Position numbers and translations under genes: made by a program. From the NCBI GenBank assembly GCA_027943335.1, contig BSBK01008833.1:30001-94000 (forward strand): a stretch of 64,000 nt of DNA, in the 5' to 3' direction. The notes under the pieces were generated by a model. The model made no database searches, was not told the DNA's origin, and saw only the letters and a program-made list of their open reading frames with translations. Below are positions 35,481 to 46,884 of this stretch, piece by piece. The stretch comes from Chamaecyparis obtusa (lineage: Eukaryota; Streptophyta; Pinopsida; Cupressales; Cupressaceae). The stretch's first letter is position 1, and each line of letters opens with the position of its first letter.

Positions 35481-35539
35481 AAGAGAGGGGAAGAAAAGGG
35501 AAGTTCACCATGGGCAGCCCCTATTACTCTAGCATCTGT

Positions 35540-35870
35540 CTCAGGTATTCTTGCATGTCACTATTTTCGCCTCGAGGGAGTGGTTAGAGGACAACAAATC
35601 AATTGTCTTCTAGACACAGGTGCGACACATAATTTTATAAGCGCTAGTTTGGTTTTCAAGAGAGGACTCCTGATAGATAGCATCTCAGAGTTTGAGGTAA
35701 AGTTGGCTGGGGAAATTTGTTGAGTTGCACAGGGAATATTTTAGGACTCCAGATTCACTTTGGAGATTATCTCCTATACGCATATTTCTATGTCATTGAC
35801 TTGGATAGTATTGACGCCATCTTAGGCATGCAGTGGTTACAGACCCTAGGGAGATATACCATCGATCATC
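35540..35870 (+). pseudogene. Chromovirus aspartic protease, broken
   Basis: The active-site block CLLDTGATHNFI is at about 35608-35640, with the Asp-Thr-Gly triad intact. A stop follows within 40 codons (about 35720), and the flap region is in another frame. The enzyme would process Gag-Pol in the particle. Confidence 0.8.
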
Positions 35871-36029
35871 AACTGAAATAATTAGAGTTTATGCAAGGTG
35901 ATCAATTAGTTATGCTTAAGGCCATGACAGATAGTGGATCATGAGTGGTTTCAGCTCATAGTTTGGAGGCCATCATCAAGCAAAACGATACGGAGTGGGC
36001 AGCCTAGAGCTTCATATCCTCTAGACCCT

Positions 36030-36930
36030 CACCAAATTTAGGGCAGCAGATTCACATTGACATATAGGATGTGCTTGAAAAGCACAAGCGGGTGTTCAAG
36101 GACATCCGTCTAAGTATACCTCTAGACAGGGGCTTCGAGCACATCATTGAGTTGGAGGGGGCCAAGCCCGTAATCACCACTCCTTATCGTCATCCTAGGC
36201 ACTACCAGGAGGAGATTGAGAAGATGATTATGAAGCTTTAAGACATGGGGCACATCAGACCTAGTTCCAACCCTTTTTCTTCTTCATTAGTTGTGATGAA
36301 GAAGAAGGATGGCACTCCGCATGTGTATTGATTACCATGCACTGAATAAGAGAACCATCAAGAACAAGTACCCCATCCCCAGGATTGATGAGCTTCTGGA
36401 TGAATTGCATGGGGCAGTTTATTTCTCAAATATTGATCTTTGATTAGGGTACCATCAGATAGGTGTCCGAGATGAAGATGTCCATAAGACAGCTTTCAGA
36501 TGCCACTACGAACACTATGAGTTTCTAGTGATGCCATTTGGGCGCACTAATGCACCTGCCACATTTAAGTCTTGCATGAATCAAATTTTAAAATGCAGTT
36601 GCACAAGAGCATCCAATTATTCTTCGATGACATTTTGGTCTTCAGTAGGACATGGGCAGAGCACTTACAACACTTGGGTGAGGTTCTGAGCATCATGGAG
36701 AGTCAGTCTCTATTTGTGAAAGAATCCAAGTGTGAATTTGGATTGACTGAGATTCTCTATCTGGGGCATGTGATAGGGGTAGATGTAGTTATGGTACACC
36801 AAGAGAAAATCCAGGCAATTCAAGATTGGCCACCACCATAGAATTTATTAGAATTGAGTGGATTCCTTGGGCTATGTTCTTACTACAGGAGATTTGTTAA
36901 AGGATTTTCTCAGATAGTGGCTCCCTTCAC
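36030..36930 (+). pseudogene. Chromovirus reverse transcriptase, broken
   Basis: Blocks in order are a PYRHPRHYQEEIEK segment, [25 protein letters not shown] then a stop then [24 protein letters not shown], and [15 protein letters not shown]. The catalytic aspartates (SNIDL and FFDD; YVDD/FIDD in relatives) are present. The piece 36572-36841 also carries LGHVIGVDVVMV. At least three stops and a frameshift near 36330 inactivate it. Confidence 0.88.
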
Positions 36931-36939
36931 TGATCTTAC

Positions 36940-37420
36940 TTAGAAAGGAGCCTTTAGGGGGATAGATGAGGCTGAGGCAGTCTTTGACAAGCTCAAGACC
37001 ATCATGAGTACTTGTTCAATTTTAGGTCTTTCAGACTTCTCTTGATCCTTTATTTTAGAGTGTGATGCTTTAGGTAGTTTTGGTGCATGACAGACACCCC
37101 ATAGCAGTGGAGAGCAGGAAACTTGAGGATAATGAGAGGCTTTATTCCACTTATGACAAGGAGATGCTTTCCATTATGCACGCCTTGGCTAAATTCAGAC
37201 AGTATCTGGTGGGTGGCAAGTTCACAGTCAAAATAGACCATAATATCTTACGCTAGTTCCTAAAGCAGAAGGAGTTGAATGAGAGGCAGAAAAAGTGGGT
37301 CAGTAAGATTTAAGCATATGATTTCAACATCGAGTATGTTAAGGGGAAGAATAACATCATGGCTGACACACTCTCTAGGAAACCCTTAGTAGTGGCTTGT
37401 TGTGTGTTGTCAGAGATCTC
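36940..37420 (+). pseudogene. Chromovirus RNase H, broken
   Basis: Blocks are ECDALG (catalytic Asp), YSTYDKEMLSIMHALAKFRQ (catalytic Glu), KIDHNIL, FLKQKELNERQKKW, FNIEYVKGKNNIMADTLSRK. All belong to the Ty3 RNase H tail. Stops and a shift near 37080 separate the first block from the rest. Confidence 0.85.
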
Positions 37421-38632
37421 TACTGATTGGAAATCTCTTTTGCTAGTTGAGTATTCTAAGAATACTCAAGCTTGTCAAGTTTTGGATAGAAAGTCTCAGA
37501 ATAGTAGGTACAAGGTAGTTGATGACATTATTCTTTATAAGGACGGGATCTACTTACTGCCGAGCTTTAAGCTTAAGGCTAAGATATTAAGGGTTGTTCA
37601 TGATGCGCCTACAACAAGACATCCATGATTCTTCAAAACTTACAGAGAGGTTAAAGAGAGGTTCTCATAGAAGGGCCTCAAGGACATGACATACTCCACC
37701 ATGTCAAAGAGTGCCTAACTTGTCAGTAGAACAAGTTAGACACGAGCATCCGACAGGGTTATTGCAACTTCTTCCCATTCCGGCTCAGAAGTGGGAGGGT
37801 ATCTCGATGGATTTCATCACTGGTTTTTCAAGAGTGCAAGGTAGGGACAATATCTATGTGGTGGTCGACAAACTCACCAAGTTCGCTCACTTATTTTTTA
37901 TTGTTGCGGACTGGTCAGCTTCACAGGTAGTAGAGATGTTTTTTCAAGAGGTTTTTAGATTGCATGGTCTCCCTAAGACCATTGTGAGCGACATGGACAA
38001 CAAGTTCCTCAACACCTTCTGGCAAGAGTTGTTTAGGTTGGAAGGCACTGAGTTGACTCCTATAACCAATTACCACCCACAGACAAATGGTTAGACAGAG
38101 ATTGTGAACAAATGGGTGGAAGGCTACCTCCAAAGTTATGTAGCCAGACAACAGAGACTATTGGTTTGATGGTTGTACTTGGGGGATTTTTTCTATAACT
38201 CCACATATCACGACTATTGGCATGTCACTATTTCGAGCTCTCTATGGCAGTAAGCCACTTTTTTTCATAGATTTGGCTCTACAAGACAACAGGGCCTCGG
38301 TTGCAGGAGATTGGTTACAGGATCACTCGGATATTCTCAAATCTCTCAGGCAGAACTTTCAGAGGGCACATAATTAGAAAAAGATGTATGTTGATCAACA
38401 TAGGATAGAGCGGAGTTTTGAGATAGGTGATATGGTTTACCCTCGCCTACAACCTTACAGAAAAAGTTCACTGAAGAAGAGTTGGTTAGAGAAGCTCAGG
38501 CCTGGATTTTATGGTCCTTATCACATCTCGAGGAGAGTGGGTGAGGTGGCTTATGAGCTAGAGCTTCTGTCAGGTAGTAGGATCCACAATGACTTTCACG
38601 TATCATGCCTCAAGAAGGCAATCAAACAATAG
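37420..38632 (+). pseudogene. Chromovirus integrase with GPY/F module, broken
   Basis: The zinc end is visible as HDAPTTRHP and an ECLTCQ pair. The core is in the piece 37711-38094: ISMDFITGF (Asp 1), VVVDKLTKFAHL, GLPKTIVSDMDNKFLN (Asp 2), NYHPQTNG, then a stop. The Glu lies in the next block, VNKWVEGYL. The piece 38384-38632 is the C-terminal domain with LRPGFYGPYHISRRVG and NDFHVSCLKKAI, the GPY/F module of chromoviruses. Confidence 0.9.
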
Positions 38633-38639
38633 GTAGTGG

Positions 38640-38850
38640 TTTCAGATGGATTACCCCCATTGGATGAGGAGGAGAAACTAGTTTTGGTTCCCATTGAGGT
38701 TATTGAGGTTAGAGAGAGGAAACTGTGGAACATGGATGTTTGTTAGTACTTGATCCGGTGGAAGGACTTACCATACAAGGATGTTGCATGGGAGGGTGAG
38801 TCAATTCTATAGCACCTAGCATTGAGATTCCTTGAGGGAAAGCAATCCCA
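38640..38850 (+). pseudogene. Chromodomain of the chromovirus integrase
   Basis: After integrase comes PLDEEEKLVLVPIEVIEVR, then a chromodomain-like YLIRWKDLPYKDVAWEGES and LALRFLEGK. The aromatic/WKG-type core (RWKDLP) and the W in VAWE are in place. In this group the domain steers integration to chromatin. Two stops interrupt it. Confidence 0.78.
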
Positions 38851-38862
38851 AGAAGGGATGAC

Positions 38863-40430
38863 TGTAATGTCCCCTTCCAACAGTAGGCCATTTTGATGCC
38901 TTATTAGTTTATCTACCCATTTGAATAGGCTAATGGCTTCTTTACGAAAGATGTCAACCAATCACAAAGTTACGTGGGCAAATATTTATTCTCTGAACTT
39001 TGTTTCTAAAGTCAAAATCACTTTATTTTATAGTGTTGTTATAAAGTCACTTTATGTCTTATTATAAAGTCAAGTTATATTTTAAAGTTACTTTACTTTA
39101 TAAAAGTGACTTAAGTAAGCTTTTATTCCACATGGCTTAGTTTTGTGTATTTGCACTCACTTTGAGGTTATAAAAGCAAAAGGTACACCTCAGAAAAATG
39201 ACTGTGAGAAAATATAAAACAAAGAAAAAAAAAATCCGGTTACTTCGTGATTGATCATTTCTAAGAATGCAAACCCTTAGGAATTTGAGAAGAGATTAGA
39301 TGTAGCCCCAACTCTCTTTAAGGTGGAAACATTCAGTTTTGACATTGAGCTTCATTGCATTGGTAAGAGGAACTTTTCATTTTCAGCATTGTTCACAGTT
39401 AAAAAAATCAATGGTAGTCCAACATTGCTAAACATCAACATCTACAACTGGTTATTAATCAAAGGGGAATCCATTAGCAGCAACTTTGATATTTTCATTG
39501 ATACACATCAATCTGTACTCAGGGTTCGAAAATGACAGCCTCCGGCAAGTTGGTCTCTTTCTATATTGGAACCTTGGGCCGGGTCAATAGCTCACGATAG
39601 AGCAAGAGAATTTATCACCGCTGGGAGTGTGAAACACCCAATGATTGGGCAACAGTCATCTTTCTCTTCCTTGACTCCATGCAAGTCAATAACTCCGCCA
39701 TCCCCTCACAAGCTCACGCATGGGTAACAGTTAGTAACGTCTCTATAAGGTGTGATTGTCATCTCATGCCTACAACCACGTGACCACGCCATGCGCGTGC
39801 AGACCGTGAAGCTAGAAACATGAGAGGGAGATGTCTATGCGAATGGTTCTGGAATCGGGCCGGTATGGGTATCACCAGAAGTGACTACCATTCAAAGGAC
39901 CGTATCATACCTACGACCCATCCATCATGTCTGTCGTGTAGTGTGCGAAGTTGCCAGTGAATAGGGATCGCGTGAAGGGAAGAAACACACACGGGGCACG
40001 TAATACATCATACAACTGTGTGACTGCTAAAAGGGTGCCAATCCCATACAGTTGGTACTGTTATTACTCCTGCAATTGTATTTAAGATTTGTGCAATATC
40101 TAGAGTTTATGTCCAGTGTGAAGTTGATCATTTGATATCACAATGAATTAAAGAAATATATTTCAGGAGTTGAATTTAATCTCTGTAGTATTTGTATCGT
40201 ATGAATGGTATTTTGTTATTCTTATGCTTGGGAAAACATATAAGTTGAAATCTAGATAGAACAATATACACCAACCACTGAACAGCGGTAGACAAATAAG
40301 AATCCTTAATGCCACAAATCAGTCAGACATACAGCATTGCCTAAAACAATCCAGACTGTCCAGAATTTTAATTCAAATTCACTCACCTTATAAATCAGAG
40401 TTTTTTGGAAACAGTAGAAAGGATATTACA
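38863..40430 (+). repeat. 3' LTR of the chromovirus (1,568 bp)
   Basis: It starts TGTAATGTCCCCTTCC and ends GGATATTACA, keeping the canonical CA. A purine tract AAGAAGGGATGA lies just upstream. The ORF seen at 39323-39535 is non-coding LTR sequence. Confidence 0.92.
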
Positions 40431-40435
40431 CACAA

Positions 40436-42244
40436 ACCATTATATATATTCTTTCATCACACTGAGATCTGATCTGAGGCACTCAATATGAGATGATGAA
40501 ATCCAAAGCAAGTTAATGGATAAAACACCAATATGCAAAGCCAGAGTTATGTTTCTTGACCCTACAATAAGTCACCAAGCTATCAACTACGTTCACTACA
40601 ATCGACTTCCCAAACCCTTAATCTTTTCTTTGGTCATGATTTTCCTCTTAGGCCTAACCAAACATTCATTACAAACTAACTTAAATGGGCTCATCCCACT
40701 ACCATGTGTGATCACCCCGCATCCCCAAACCAACTCCACCAAAATAGTTTTAAGAGAACCTATCATCGCAACATATGTTCTAGCCAAAGTCGCATCATTT
40801 CAAAATGAAAGCAGGGACCACCTCTTCTCGTGTTTATCTTCGCCTATCCATTTCAAAGGATAGCCCAAGGAAATCCTTCCCTACGGGGAAAACACCAACA
40901 TGAAGAGGCAAAAGTGATAAAAATAAACCCCAACCATGAAATGGTAAAAGGCTTAAGAGGAGACAACTGACACGTAGTAGTTGTAGATGCTAACAAAGAA
41001 AATCTTTGCACAGGCTGCCTTCGTCAAATTAGCATTGAATTATGGATGACATGCTTTCTGCACGACCTCTAGAAGAGAAGTCTATATAAACTCTGGAGGG
41101 GGTAAATATATTGAGATATATCTACATATCTACAAACACTAATCAAATCATCAGTTGTAAATTTTTCCATTGTTAAGAGATCTTTCTTGGCCTATGTGCC
41201 ATAGTTTATCATTTTATGGCGTACTTTGTAACTTATGTAAAATATGGCCTGATTTCCAACCTTTGCATATTTTTTCTTAATAAAGCATGGAGATTGTGCA
41301 TCGCCTTTCTTCTTTAATTTTTAATCAATGTGTACTGTGTTGATTTCACTTACATTAAGTCTAGTTTACTAATGTTGGTCTCTACGTCTTGCACTTATCC
41401 TATGAAATAATGGACCATGCACCTATTTTCTATATACTTTGAAGTGGGCATCAAGTTGTACCACTTACAATTTGCTTCTCTGATTGGACAACCAATCAGG
41501 TGTGGGTTCTTGCATTCGACCTTTATAGGAGGTATTTTTGTTTGGGATATGGAGATAATCTGGAGTGTCTCTTCTTTGGACTCCATTTAAAAATAATATT
41601 CCTATACTATGTTCATTCTTTAGGAGAGTCTCACACTTATAAGGATCCATCTGCATCTATTAAGACCCCTGCTCTCACATTGTGTCCATCCCCAAAGGAA
41701 ATACCCTTAAAACAAAAGTTTCATGGGTTTTCTTGAGGTTTCTCTATGGATTTGTAAAGTGTTGTAAAATCTTTGGCACATCACCTCTGTAGCCTAGATT
41801 TTTCTTTGAGAATGTTTCTTTTCTCTTTCCCATGTAAGGAATAAAGAGTCAACTTCTAAAACCCCATAGGTCGCTTTGCAATGCATATCAAGTACCACTC
41901 TTGCAAATTTTCCTGATTACCCTTATGTATGTGTCAGATCCAAGTTAGGGATCAACAAATATAAAACATTATAGGCCAAATGTTATTATGAAGGAATATA
42001 GACATATAATATTAAAAAAATCCTTTTAATGATTCTAGAGCTTTTTATTTTTTAGAAACATACTTTAAAAAATACTCTAAAGACCTATTCATTGATTTTA
42101 TGGAAACTACCAACATAAGAAAAAATTTGTAGATATTTAAGTACATGTGAAATGAAATAAAAATAAATATGAGAGTTTTTGTAAGTGTTTTCTAACATAT
42201 TAGTCTTATCTAACCAATAATTATTTTTGAGACCTTTAATCGAC
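40436..42244. other. No recognised gene
   Basis: An ORF of 115 codons (40516-40863) has no known motif and an equally open opposite frame. A TATATAAA at about 41086-41093 and AATAAAG at about 41280 give an LTR-like promoter and polyadenylation layout, but no LTR ends could be paired. Confidence 0.4.
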
Positions 42245-42305
42245 AAAGAAATTATGAAAGGTTGAAGAAATATTTTTAACCTTATTTTGGAAACTAAATT
42301 CAAGA

Positions 42306-42636
42306 TGCCTATTCTCGCATCTACATCTTCTCCCTCTCCAACGGTCAGCTCTAGCCTAGGTGCTTCAAGGTCTGCTTCTAATCAGGTTCTACTTGGTGTG
42401 GGAGATTTGTTGATGGGTGGTGTTGCTTGTATGGTGGTTTAGGGGGGCGGGTAATAATTTGGGTGTTCTTGCTCTTGATGGAAGTAGGGTCTCTTGCATT
42501 CTGGACACACTTCATAGAGACCTAAACAATGATGTCCCTAAAGCCTCTTATTGATGGCTTTAGTTTTGCCAATGTAGTGCAAAGTTTGTTGGGGCTATCC
42601 CTTCAATGGAGAAATCTCGACCCATGGTCTGTGTTA
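42306..42636 (+). pseudogene. LINE-3 ORF1, N-terminal part
   Basis: The frame opens MPILASTSSPSPTVSS, is interrupted by stops, and resumes with KPLIDGFSFANVVQS, a typical entry to the DUF4283 region. It ends at the LINE-2 insertion point and continues at about 46885. Confidence 0.5.
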
Positions 42637-42929
42637 ATACATCCACTATGGTGAAAACCTCAAACAAAGCAAGGTGACCCAAGAAATAAGTTTTCCCAAC
42701 TAGACTAATGATTTGAGCCTAACTTCTGAATTGTGTAAGGGGGAGAGATGGACTTGCCCTAGCTTGGTTGCAGGTCTGCGTGCGTGAGATTTGTGGAAGC
42801 ATTTTAGCAGCGGGGTAGTTTCTTTTTTTTTTTGCAGTGGGTTTTGTTTTTGATTGGTGTCTATGAGGATTTTTTCTGTTTGCTTGCAACTATTTTGGTT
42901 TTTTTTTTTTTCCTAGCTTCAATCTTTGC

Positions 42930-44191
42930 ATGGTAGAGATTTCTATGGCATCAGTTGTGGAGCTTTCTCGCATGGACAAGGCTCATAATGGGTCCTCTTC
43001 AAGCATGCATGCACAACAAGTAGATACATTTTATATGAGTGTTGATCCTCAAATGAAGAAGGTTAATGGGTGTTTTCCTAGAACCCAAGATCGCCCAGTT
43101 TTGGTCATTTCTCCTGATTTGGTGGCAGAAGATGTCTCATATTGGAGCAGACATGCTCTGATCTGTAAGTTTCTTGGCATTCACATTCCTTTGTCCACTT
43201 TGGAAGCTTGGATCCAACGTTCTTGGCAGATTGAAGGAGATATGGACATTATGCTTGCAGCAAATAGCAATTTTATGGTTATTTTCTTGAATATGGAAAA
43301 TCACAATAGAGTTTTTGAAGGTGGCCCATATTTTTATAATCAGGCTGGATTATTTATTAAACCATGGCATACAGGTTTTAATTCAGCTAAAGAGATGCTT
43401 TCTCGAGTTCCTATTTGGGTTCATCTTCCTCGCCTCCCCCTGGAGTTTTGGCGAGAAGATATCTTACAAAAAATTGTTAGTCTCTTGGGAAAGCCTAGGA
43501 CGGTTTCTACACAAACCCTTGATAAAAAGGTGATTTGTTTTGCCCAAATTTGTGTTGAGATAGATCTAAATAATCCTCTATCAGATTCCATGGAAATTTG
43601 TTTGGGATCTTCATCATGGATTCAGTAGTTAGATTATGAATCTCTACCTTTTCGATGTCAGTTTTGTCAGGAGTATGGCCATCTCTTGTGACAATGCCCT
43701 AAAGTTCGTAAGGAAGCTCATTCCCCCTCTTTGGAACCTCCTCCTCTGGGTAAAGAGGACAAAGGGAAAGCTCCCATGATGGCTGAACCTCAGGGAAAGG
43801 ACAAGGAAGGATTTGTACCAGTTAAAACTAAGGCTAAAGGATGAGGTCAGAAGAGGACATTCAAGGATAGACAGACAGATGGAGGCTTTAACAGGTTTGA
43901 GGTGCTAGAGAATTTAGCTTTGGAAGATGGAGTCCCACATGTGGTCACTTCTAATAGCGTTGGGGTTAGCATGGAGGTTGTACCAATTCTTGAACAAGAA
44001 CCAGTTCAAGCTATTCAGGGACAACAAGTGGCTCGGGTGACTTTAAATAATTCCATAGAGGATGACATTATTTTGGCAGATTTAGCTAAAGAAGTTTTAG
44101 TTTCATCTCAAAATAAGGGTTCATCTCACAGACTAGGAGTGCAACAACGACCCCTTAAGAAAGGTCCTGCTGATAGCTCCTCAAAAGGGTA
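42930..44191 (+). pseudogene. LINE-2 ORF1 (DUF4283-like), broken
   Basis: The first piece (42930-43628, 232 codons) carries the DUF4283 fold pattern: LICKFLGIHIPLSTLEAWI, NFMVIFLNMENHNRVFEGGP, WVHLPRLPLEFW and FAQICVEIDLNNPL. After a stop comes the knuckle C QF C QEYG H LL-stop-Q C, the CX2CX4HX4C spacing with one stop inside. A Lys/Glu-rich region and an acidic tail end at 44191, about 100 bp before ORF2. The start at 42930 is the first in-frame methionine; MASVVELSRM five codons later is an alternative. Confidence 0.82.
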
Positions 44192-44287
44192 GAAGACGGA
44201 CCTTGAGAAGATAAAAATGACTGGAGATCTGTTTGTGGAATCTGGGTTTGTTAAACCTATTGATGCTCACTTTTCTCAAACCCCTCC

Positions 44288-45080
44288 ATGATCATTCTCT
44301 CTTGGAATGTGAGGGGTTTGAATAGCACCTGTTGTCAAAAAGCTATTCATGATTTGATTGCATTTCATTCTCTGGATGTCTTTTGTGTTCAAGAGACTAG
44401 GGTTTCTGTTGAGGTTATGTATCAGTATGCTCCATGTATTTGGTTTGTTGGTCATTGTCAAAGTATTGGTTTGCAAGGGAATTCTAAAGGTTTGGCTTTA
44501 TTTTGGGACCCTCGAAAGATTTCTCCCCATTGGTGGATTTCTAGTCATTACTCAATCTCTATGGTGGCTACTGCCTTGGACTCTGGTGAGACTATTCTTG
44601 TGACAAATGTTTATGCCCCTATTAACATTCGTGGGAAGATTTGTCTCTGGGATCACATTAGGTATGTGCGTTCTTGTGCTCCTTATTTTCCTTGGATTTT
44701 AGGAGGCGATTTTAATTCTATTTTAAGTCTTGAGGAGAAAAGCGGAGGTTGGCCTAGGCTTGGCCCTGCTTCTGATCTTTTTCAAGCCTAGGTGGATGTT
44801 CTTTCTGTTATTGATGTTAAGCCTTCAAATGGGGTTTTCACTTGGAACAATAGACGAAGTGGTTAGGAAGCTATCTCAGAACATTTGGATAGGTTTCTTG
44901 TTTCTTGTTATTGGGTTGGAGGTGGCTTGATTATGAGTTCTGAAATTCTTGATTGGAGAGGTTCTGACCATTGGCCAATTAAGTTCTCTTTTTCTCCTGT
45001 TGCACTCCCTGAGAACCCTTCTTTTAGATTCCAGCTTATGTGGCTCCGAGACTCATCCCTTTATGATTTGGTGGCTAAGT
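44288..45080 (+). pseudogene. LINE-2 ORF2: AP-type endonuclease
   Basis: The piece 44288-44791 begins MIILSWNVRGL, then VFCVQETR (catalytic Glu), LVTNVYAP and WILGGDFNSI. After a stop and a shift, the next piece has FLVSCYWVGGG and RGSDHWPIKFSFSP, with the Asp-His pair. The full set of endonuclease motifs is present but split by stops at 44791 and about 44870. Confidence 0.85.
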
Positions 45081-46350
45081 GGTGGAGAGAGGGTGGCCCA
45101 ACTTATGGCATGACTATGTTTGTCTTTGAGAAGAAACTTAAATATGTCAAATATCATCTTAAGAGATGAAATACCTCTTGCTTTGGAAACCTTCAGTCTA
45201 GAAAGAGGAATGCTCTAGATCATCTTGCAGTGATTACTCGCCAAATCAAGGACTCTGGGCTTATAGAGGCTCTTGGTAGGGCAGAATCCCAGGCTATGCG
45301 AGATGTGGAAGAATGGGAACTTCGGGAAGAGATTTACTGGATTTCCTCTCAGTCTGCTATGACCAAGGAAGCCCTTCAATTTTATTCTACCCTTTTTTCT
45401 AAAGATTCTCGGCCTACAGTTGAGGAGGAGAACTTGCTACTTTCTTGCATTCCCTCTCTTATCACCAACACAATGAATGATTCTCTTATTCATCCAATTT
45501 TGATGTCAAAACTTGAAGAGGTTGTGTTTCAGATGAATAAAGGTAAAACTCCAGGCCTAGATGGCTTCCCTATGGAATTATTTCAGGAATTTTGGGAAAT
45601 TATTAATATGGATCTCTTGGAGGTGGTTAAGGAATCCCTTCAGAATCCTTTCAGTGTTTGTTGGATATGCTAAGCTTCTTCGACAGACATTGGGGGACAT
45701 CTAGGTGCCTTGGTGGAAGCAAGTCTGGTACAAGTTTTCTTGGCCCAAATGAATTTTTTTTATGTGGTTGGTGGTGCATAGCTGGTGCCTTACATGGGAT
45801 AATTTATGCAAGTGTGGCATCCAAGGACCCTCAATGTGTGTTCTATGCCGGACTAGTGAAGAAAATGTCTCTCATCTCTTTTTCCAATGCTCTTTCACTA
45901 GACATATTTGGCACTCTTGGTGGAATGTGTGGAACCAATCCTGGTGGCATGCTTCCTCACTGGTAGAATTCTTTGCTCACTGGGATAAGGCTCCTGTGAA
46001 GACTTCATTTCTTCAAGTTGCGTAGACTCTTGGACCCTCCTTTATTATTTGGCATATCTAGTTGGAGAGGAACCGTTGTATCCTTAAGGATGAGTTTTTG
46101 GAGGTTCCTCACTTATGGTGGAAAATTCTCCATTCTTTGGGGGAAACGGTTTCTGCAAAATGTGACACTTCTGAAGCCATGGAACCAAGGGAGGATATTT
46201 TCAATAATCGCCTGAATATTCCTCCCTCACATGGAAAACTGCTAAGAAAGATGTGCAGACACCCCTTGCAAAAGATAAATAGGGTGGGGAAGTGGAGTGC
46301 CCCTCTGTAGGGTGTTCTTAAAATCAACACGGATGGGTCTTCCAAGAGCA
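45081..46350 (+). pseudogene. LINE-2 ORF2: reverse transcriptase start and zf-RVT; polymerase core deleted
   Basis: The piece 45230-45673 holds the linker and the first reverse transcriptase block (NKGKTPGLDGFPMELFQEFW). Right after it, from about 45700, the sequence is already the zf-RVT region: KCGIQGPSMCVLCRTSEENV and LFFQCSFTRHIWHSWW. The blocks with the catalytic aspartates (motifs A and C) are missing. By comparison with LINE-1, roughly 1.5-2 kb of polymerase coding sequence has been lost, apparently as one internal deletion. Confidence 0.82.
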
Positions 46351-46799
46351 ATCCAGGCCCTGCTAGTATTGGCGGTGTTGGCAAATATAGTACAGGGGAT
46401 GTTCAATTTCTATTTTCAATTTATAAAGGTCATCACACTAACAACTTGATGGAGGCCATAGCTGTTTTGTATGTTGTGAAGAATGCTTGTGACCTTGGTT
46501 GGAGAAGGCTTATCTGTGAATCTGACTCTCAAGTGGTGATACGTCTATTGAATCAGCAACATTTTGAAGTTGTTAGTTGGATGTTAGCTTTGATTGCAGA
46601 CCAAATTCATAATTTGTGTACTTCTTTGGAGTCTATTACTTTCACTCATATTCCCAGGGAATGGAATAGTATTGCTGATTGTCTGGCAAAGTGGGCTTCT
46701 GACCATATGTGTAATTGGAACATTGTTGATAAGACTCAACTTCCGATGGGCTTGTCCCATCAATTTGATCACTTGGTTGATCTTGATAGGGCTATTTGA
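46310..46799 (+). pseudogene. LINE-2 ORF2: C-terminal RNase H domain
   Basis: KINTDGSSKSNPGPASIGG (Asp 1) is followed by NNLMEAIAVLYVVKNA (Glu), LICESDSQVVIRLLN (Asp 2) and NSIADCLAKWA (Asp 3). This is the RVT_3 type of RNase H found at the end of one group of plant L1 elements, absent from LINE-1 here. All four catalytic residues survive. The domain has one stop before the first block (46308). The ORF ends at 46799, 68 bp before the target duplication. Confidence 0.85.
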
Positions 46800-46884
46800 T
46801 GCCCTTTCTCTGTTTGTTCTTGTTTCTCTTTCAGTTTAAATAAATTTTCACCCCTCCTTTATTTCCAATACATCCACTATGGTG

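Larger units (their letters stand above)
32562..40430 (+). mobile_element. Ty3/gypsy chromovirus, both LTRs and target duplication present, decayed
   Basis: The plus-strand order is LTR, tRNA-Met primer site, gag with CCHC, protease, reverse transcriptase, RNase H, integrase with GPY/F module, chromodomain, purine tract, LTR. Integrase after RNase H defines Ty3/gypsy, and the chromodomain defines a chromovirus. CACAA occurs at both outer edges (32557-32561 and 40431-40435), a perfect 5-bp target duplication. The LTRs agree at close to 90 percent by eye, so the insertion is old. Multiple stops and frameshifts inactivate all ORFs. Confidence 0.93.
42654..46866 (+). mobile_element. LINE-2 nested in LINE-3, with 18-bp target duplication
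   Basis: AATACATCCACTATGGTG is present at 42636-42653 and 46867-46884 as a perfect 18-bp direct repeat. Between them lie ORF1 and ORF2 of a different L1-like family. The 3' end before the right repeat is TTTCACCCCTCCTTTATTTCC, with no poly(A). Confidence 0.88.

Noticed and set aside
39323..39535. ORF inside the 3' LTR
   Set aside because: Its counterpart in the 5' LTR is broken; it is LTR sequence, not a gene.
40516..40863. 115-codon ORF as a possible gene
   Set aside because: No motif, the antisense frame is equally open, and no splice or promoter support was seen.
41040..41290. Possible solo LTR (TATA box and AATAAA)
   Set aside because: No paired TG...CA ends or target duplication could be found.
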